A program made the translations under genes and the position numbers. A DNA stretch of 14,328 nt from UBA660 sp046704245 (GTDB lineage: Bacteria > Bacillota_I > Bacilli_A > RF39 > UBA660), in the NCBI GenBank assembly GCA_046704245.1, contig JBJKSD010000021.1, positions 1 to 14,328 on the forward strand, given 5' to 3'. The notes under the pieces are model-generated. The model searched no databases, was not told where the DNA came from, and was given only the letters and a program-made list of their open reading frames with translations. Below are positions 14,265 through 14,328 of the stretch, piece by piece (the stretch's first letter is position 1; each line of letters begins with the position of its first letter).

Positions 14265-14293
14265 AAAACGCCTTTAAATAAAGGAGTTTTATT
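14265..14293 (+). terminator. Rho-independent terminator of purF
   Basis: AAAACGCCTTT (14265-14275) pairs with AAAGGAGTTTT (14280-14290), with one G-A mismatch, around a four-base loop, and is followed by ATT. It starts a few bases after the purF stop. Confidence 0.7.
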
Positions 14294-14320
14294 GTCATTG
14301 AAAATAAAATATAGTATAAT
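14292..14320 (+). promoter_or_regulatory. Consensus promoter for a gene beyond the window
   Basis: TTGTCA (14292-14297) and TATAAT (14315-14320) are separated by 17 bases, the best -35/-10 pair in the window. It reads out of the right edge. Confidence 0.8.
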
Positions 14321-14328
14321 CGTAATAG

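Noticed and set aside
14113..14298. Open frame of 61 codons on the minus strand over the end of purF
   Set aside because: It is antisense to conserved purF cysteine motifs and has no start signals.
1..14328. CRISPR array, insertion sequence or integrase
   Set aside because: No regularly spaced repeats, transposase or recombinase motifs were seen on either strand.

Overview
The window is very AT-rich DNA from a low-GC, Gram-positive-type bacterium. It carries a peptidoglycan gene (murI), a teichoic-acid-like wall polymer operon and a lipoprotein. Ribosome-binding sites are mostly of the AGGTGAT / GGAGG kind, and several promoters are extended -10 type (TGnTATAAT). Tryptophan is read from TGG, and TGA ends at least one gene (yidD), so the standard bacterial code fits better than the Mollicutes code. 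A wall-bearing, Bacilli- or Erysipelotrichia-like Bacillota is the best guess; the species cannot be named from this sequence.

Layout: (1) 1-212, tRNA-Glu(TTC) and tRNA-Ser(GCT) with encoded CCA ends, then a terminator; a third tRNA may end at base 4. (2) 323-2680, an accessory-looking convergent pair: a D12-class adenine-N6 DNA methyltransferase (+) and a large ParB-like protein with an unassigned C-terminal domain (-). They share one terminator hairpin that contains both stop codons. A perfect 12-bp direct repeat, one copy starting in the CCA of tRNA-Ser (183-194) and one just beyond the ParB-like gene (2723-2734), brackets this module. (3) 2700-3730, a GNAT-type acetyltransferase and a previously uncalled 57-residue small protein with its own promoter, possibly a toxin-antitoxin pair, closed by two tandem terminators. 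(4) 3763-10237, a five-gene operon for a CDP-activated wall polymer: a cytidylyltransferase fused to a Gfo/Idh/MocA oxidoreductase, a TagB/TagF-like transferase, a TagF-like/GT4 glycosyltransferase fusion, and the TagG/TagH export ABC transporter. (5) 10236-11347, minus-strand yidD followed with a 4-bp overlap by a ZnuA-like lipoprotein whose usual metal-ligand positions are all replaced. (6) 11374-14293, rnc, murI and purF on the plus strand, divergent from yidD across a region with two promoters and a perfect inverted repeat. The window ends in a strong consensus promoter for a gene beyond the edge.

How the parts work together: the operon in region 4 would make a nucleotide-activated polyol (or related) phosphate, polymerise it with two CDP-polyol-phosphate transferase domains, add a sugar with the GT4 domain and export the chain through TagGH. 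The linkage-unit genes (tagO/tagA type) are not in the window. The methyltransferase/ParB-like pair is the best candidate for an undescribed, possibly defence-related, two-gene system. That assignment is an inference from gene content, the flanking repeats and differing codon use.
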